A stretch of DNA of 64,000 nt from assembly GCF_947501165.1 (NCBI RefSeq), contig NZ_CANMUU010000001.1, positions 930,001-994,000 of the forward strand. The letters are read 5' to 3'. Shown here in pieces: positions 63,858 to 64,000 of this stretch. The stretch's first letter is position 1, and each line of letters starts with the position of its first letter. This DNA is from an uncultured Allomuricauda sp. GTDB taxonomy: Bacteria > Bacteroidota > Bacteroidia > Flavobacteriales > Flavobacteriaceae. The position numbers and the translations under genes are program-made. Under the pieces are notes generated by a model, which saw nothing but the letters and a program-made list of their open reading frames with translations, was not told the DNA's origin and made no database searches.

Positions 63858-64000
63858 ATGATTTCAATTCCAAGTTGGCAAAAAAAGAAGGAGCGATGGT
63901 CTTAGCTAAGTAAATAGGCCAGGCATTTTTGTGCAAATAGGCTTCTGTAATGGCACTATCATACAACATGTATATCCCACCAGAAACCCTTTCCACTTCG
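63856..64000 (-). CDS. C-terminal end of an unidentified protein (possible YdhR-like monooxygenase)
   Basis: The last 47 codons of a reading frame that continues beyond the window: EVERVSGGIYMLYDSAITEAYLHKNAWPIYLAKT... ending NLELKS. The GGIYMLYDSAITEAYL pattern recalls the C-terminal half of small YdhR-type dimeric alpha-beta-barrel monooxygenases, but with less than 50 residues this is a weak suggestion. The stop codon overlaps the terminator of the opposing gene. Confidence 0.5.
   Translation of the reverse strand, partial: EVERVSGGIYMLYDSAITEAYLHKNAWPIYLAKTIAPSFFANLELKS

Overview
The window reads as chromosome of a marine flavobacterium (Bacteroidota, family Flavobacteriaceae, possibly near Muricauda/Allomuricauda). 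The evidence is low to moderate GC, promoters of the Bacteroidota type (TTTG, about 19 bases, TAnnTTTG), few Shine-Dalgarno sites, family markers such as the IPExxxVDY protein and a viroplasmin-type RNase H, and a housekeeping gene order that I recall as typical of the group. The genus is inference. No rRNA operon, complete insertion sequence, prophage or CRISPR array was seen.

Layout. 1-9481 (minus): a long efflux operon in the order TolC-like channel, HlyD-like adaptor, a three-repeat acidic protein, a MacB-type ATPase and three paralogous FtsX/MacB permeases (the last cut by the window edge). It starts at a sigma-54-type -24/-12 promoter and is divergent from an NtrC-family response regulator and its histidine kinase (9683-12396). 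12410-24635 holds housekeeping and small genes: GreA-like protein, NTF2-like protein, arfB, a lipoprotein, a solo ABC ATPase, prolyl oligopeptidase, asd, mscL, alr, tdk, a conserved flavobacterial protein, a DoxX-like protein, rsmI, an Fe-S uracil-DNA glycosylase and a Crp/Fnr regulator.

23.87-36.57 kb is the accessory-like stretch. It carries an S41 protease, a beta-lactamase-fold lipoprotein, several unrecognised genes (28.4-31.0 kb), DinB, AhpD-like and OsmC proteins, a four-helix-bundle protein, recJ and an MFS exporter. It is peppered with REP/REPIN-like palindromes built on GTCAYTTCGAG...CGAGAAGTCT. One copy lies in frame inside recJ and others lie between genes. 36.6-42.3 kb has lpxH, a DUF3592 protein, a 37-residue membrane protein, an enoyl-CoA hydratase, a MATE exporter, a GNAT, a universal stress protein, tRNA-Ala(GGC) and an SDR. 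42.3-50.9 kb (minus) carries an AddAB-like helicase-nuclease pair with kbl and an OmpA/thrombospondin-3 protein between the two subunits.

51.0-61.0 kb is core metabolism: superoxide dismutase, purF, a PfkB kinase, rnhA and purN, then acpP, fabF, rnc, the IPExxxVDY gene and pyk. Between sod and purF, in 658 bases without a protein gene, lie three tandem copies of an apparent small-RNA gene on the minus strand. Each has a promoter-like element at a fixed distance, an almost invariant 39-base 5' segment, and a terminator hairpin whose stem sequence differs completely between copies while the pairing is kept. This is the most novel-looking item in the window. The right end (61.0-64.0 kb) has a PAS protein, an AraC regulator, a 54-residue His/Cys protein, an AhpD-like protein, a cupredoxin-like protein and the C-terminal end of another gene.
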